Below are positions 63,016-64,000 of a stretch of DNA of 64,000 bases, in pieces. Each line of letters opens with the position of its first letter. Positions within the stretch are counted from its first letter, which is position 1. Origin of the DNA: an uncultured Prevotellaceae bacterium (lineage in GTDB: Bacteria > Bacteroidota > Bacteroidia > Bacteroidales > Bacteroidaceae); NCBI GenBank assembly GCA_902799905.1, contig CADCCB010000005.1, positions 1 to 64,000 on the forward strand, written 5' to 3'. The notes under the pieces are model-generated. The model saw only the letters and a list, made by a program, of their open reading frames with translations, had not been told where the DNA came from and made no database searches. The translations under genes and the position numbers were made by a program.

Positions 63016-64000
63016 ATGAAGAAACTGATGATTGCTGCCGCTGCAGCCCTGTTGGTGCTGACAATGCAGGCACAGGAAAGCAACAAGTATATTGTCAAGA
63101 CGAAAGGAGCCGTGAAGACTGTCGTTGCCGAGCAGCCGGCAGAGGGCCAGACGGAGGAAAAGGCCAAAGAGGAGCCGCAGGACTTGCTGTCGCGCTACTT
63201 CCACTATGTCAGCCTGTGCGACTGGAAGGAGGGCATGCGCTTCATGGTGATTCCTGACAAGAAGGACATGGTCATCAAGACGTTTGCTGATGCTGCTACA
63301 GGACAAATGGTCAGCAGCCGCTCGCTGCGTCACAAGATTATGGTGTACAAAGGCCATGAGAATACGGGCGGCCTTCACGAGCATATCAACTTCGTTTGTG
63401 AGGATGACGGCAAGGCCTATTACTTCGAGGTGCCGACATTATCGTTCGACGACTACTGCTACGGTAAGTTGGGTGTGCCCACGCTGGCCTATCTGGGCGA
63501 TGTGGACACGGCCATCGAGTTGTTCAAGGACAAGGTGCTGTTTACGACGGCTGAGGAGTACTACGTGGATACCGAGTTGGATGGCGACGGCTATAAGACC
63601 ATTTTCGACGTGCCCGATGGTACTGAGGTGAAGGTGGTGGCCGTAGGTGTGGGTACGCGCAGTTTCCCTGTCAAGATTATTGTGGCCGACAGTAACGGTC
63701 GCGAGTTCTACCAGAATGTTGCCATCAGCCGTACTAATAGTGGTATGCGCGACGATGAGTTCGACATCAGCAACATGAAGTTTCACACCTTCAAGGGTGC
63801 CTTTGAACTGCCGGATGACAGTTTGGCAGCCAGTGGCGGCTACCGCAAATATGTAGGTAAGACGGTATTTACGCTCTACAATACAGAGATGATAGGGCAG
63901 AACGGCCAGCGCACTAGGGTGGCGCGCCTGTCAACCTTTGTCATCAAGGATGTCAAGCCCCAGCGAGGTTCGCACTATGTCAAAATGACACTCAAGGGTG
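63016..64000 (+). CDS. Secreted hypothetical protein, 5' part only (at least 328 aa)
   Basis: In-frame ATGs lie at 63007, 63013 and 63016; the last gives a clean signal peptide, MKKLMIAAAAALLVLTMQAQ. The mature part has an acidic, Lys/Glu-rich linker (about 45-60) and then a beta-rich domain (FMVIPDKKDMVIKTF, GLHEHINFVCEDDGKAYYFEVP, VPDGTEVKVVAVGVG). No family recognised. The frame is open to the end of the window. Divergent from dnaK. Confidence 0.7.
   Translation, partial: MKKLMIAAAAALLVLTMQAQESNKYIVKTKGAVKTVVAEQPAEGQTEEKAKEEPQDLLSRYFHYVSLCDWKEGMRFMVIPDKKDMVIKTFADAATGQMVSSRSLRHKIMVYKGHENTGGLHEHINFVCEDDGKAYYFEVPTLSFDDYCYGKLGVPTLAYLGDVDTAIELFKDKVLFTTAEEYYVDTELDGDGYKTIFDVPDGTEVKVVAVGVGTRSFPVKIIVADSNGREFYQNVAISRTNSGMRDDEFDISNMKFHTFKGAFELPDDSLAASGGYRKYVGKTVFTLYNTEMIGQNGQRTRVARLSTFVIKDVKPQRGSHYVKMTLKG

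Noticed and set aside
1..64000. tRNA, rRNA, classical IS elements, prophage genes
   Set aside because: I looked for conserved tRNA/rRNA stretches, DDE transposases, integrases and phage structural genes on both strands and saw none.

Overview
The window looks like a chromosomal segment of a Bacteroidales bacterium, most probably Prevotella or a close relative. Three things point there. The promoters carry the Bacteroidetes -7 box TAnnTTTG. There are giant secreted proteins and a secreted protein with a YFDLQGR-type C-terminus. There is also a fimbrillin operon of lipoproteins. No rRNA, tRNA, CRISPR array or complete insertion sequence of a classical family was seen.

Layout. 0.2-3.1 kb: an accessory block on the minus strand with a translationally coupled three-gene operon (118 aa, 54 aa, DUF3987-like ATPase) and a hypothetical gene. 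3.6-7.6 kb: an EcoRI-type adenine methylase, a DUF262-HNH protein and an Mrr-type endonuclease, flanked by two divergent copies of one large structured RNA whose stems covary. 7.6-10.1 kb: small antitoxin-like genes, a DUF1593-family gene remnant and a nucleotidyltransferase/HEPN pair. 10.1-29.5 kb: mostly housekeeping or cell-envelope genes (DUF4421 outer-membrane protein, modular secreted protein, RsbU-like phosphatase, DUF349 protein, CorA, PepD, flippase-like membrane protein, RsmA, helicase-exonuclease fusion, His-rich metal ATPase). It also holds a promoter-to-terminator noncoding transcription unit at 24.1-24.4 kb.

29.5-51.6 kb: two giant minus-strand secreted proteins built on VYGGGN repeats, separated by a REP-associated (RAYT-like, HUH) transposase gene. 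REP-like hairpins, CCAGCGGGNGAACCGCTGG and variants, lie upstream and downstream of the transposase, form in-frame arrays inside its own coding sequence, and sit in frame within the neighbouring giant gene. 51.7-58.0 kb: a four-gene fimbrial operon with an attenuator after the major subunit. 58.2-59.9 kb: a TPR/TM/AraC regulator ending in a 10-C tract. 59.9-60.9 kb: noncoding DNA made of nested inverted repeats. 60.9-62.9 kb: dnaK behind a sigma-54-type promoter. From 63.0 kb: the 5' part of a secreted-protein gene.

The most unusual material is (i) the RNA / restriction cassette / RNA arrangement, (ii) the transposase gene that carries its own presumed substrate hairpins as coding sequence, and (iii) dispersed intergenic repeats that have become coding sequence in the metal ATPase. 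All functional statements come from reading the sequence and from recalled family knowledge; no search was run.
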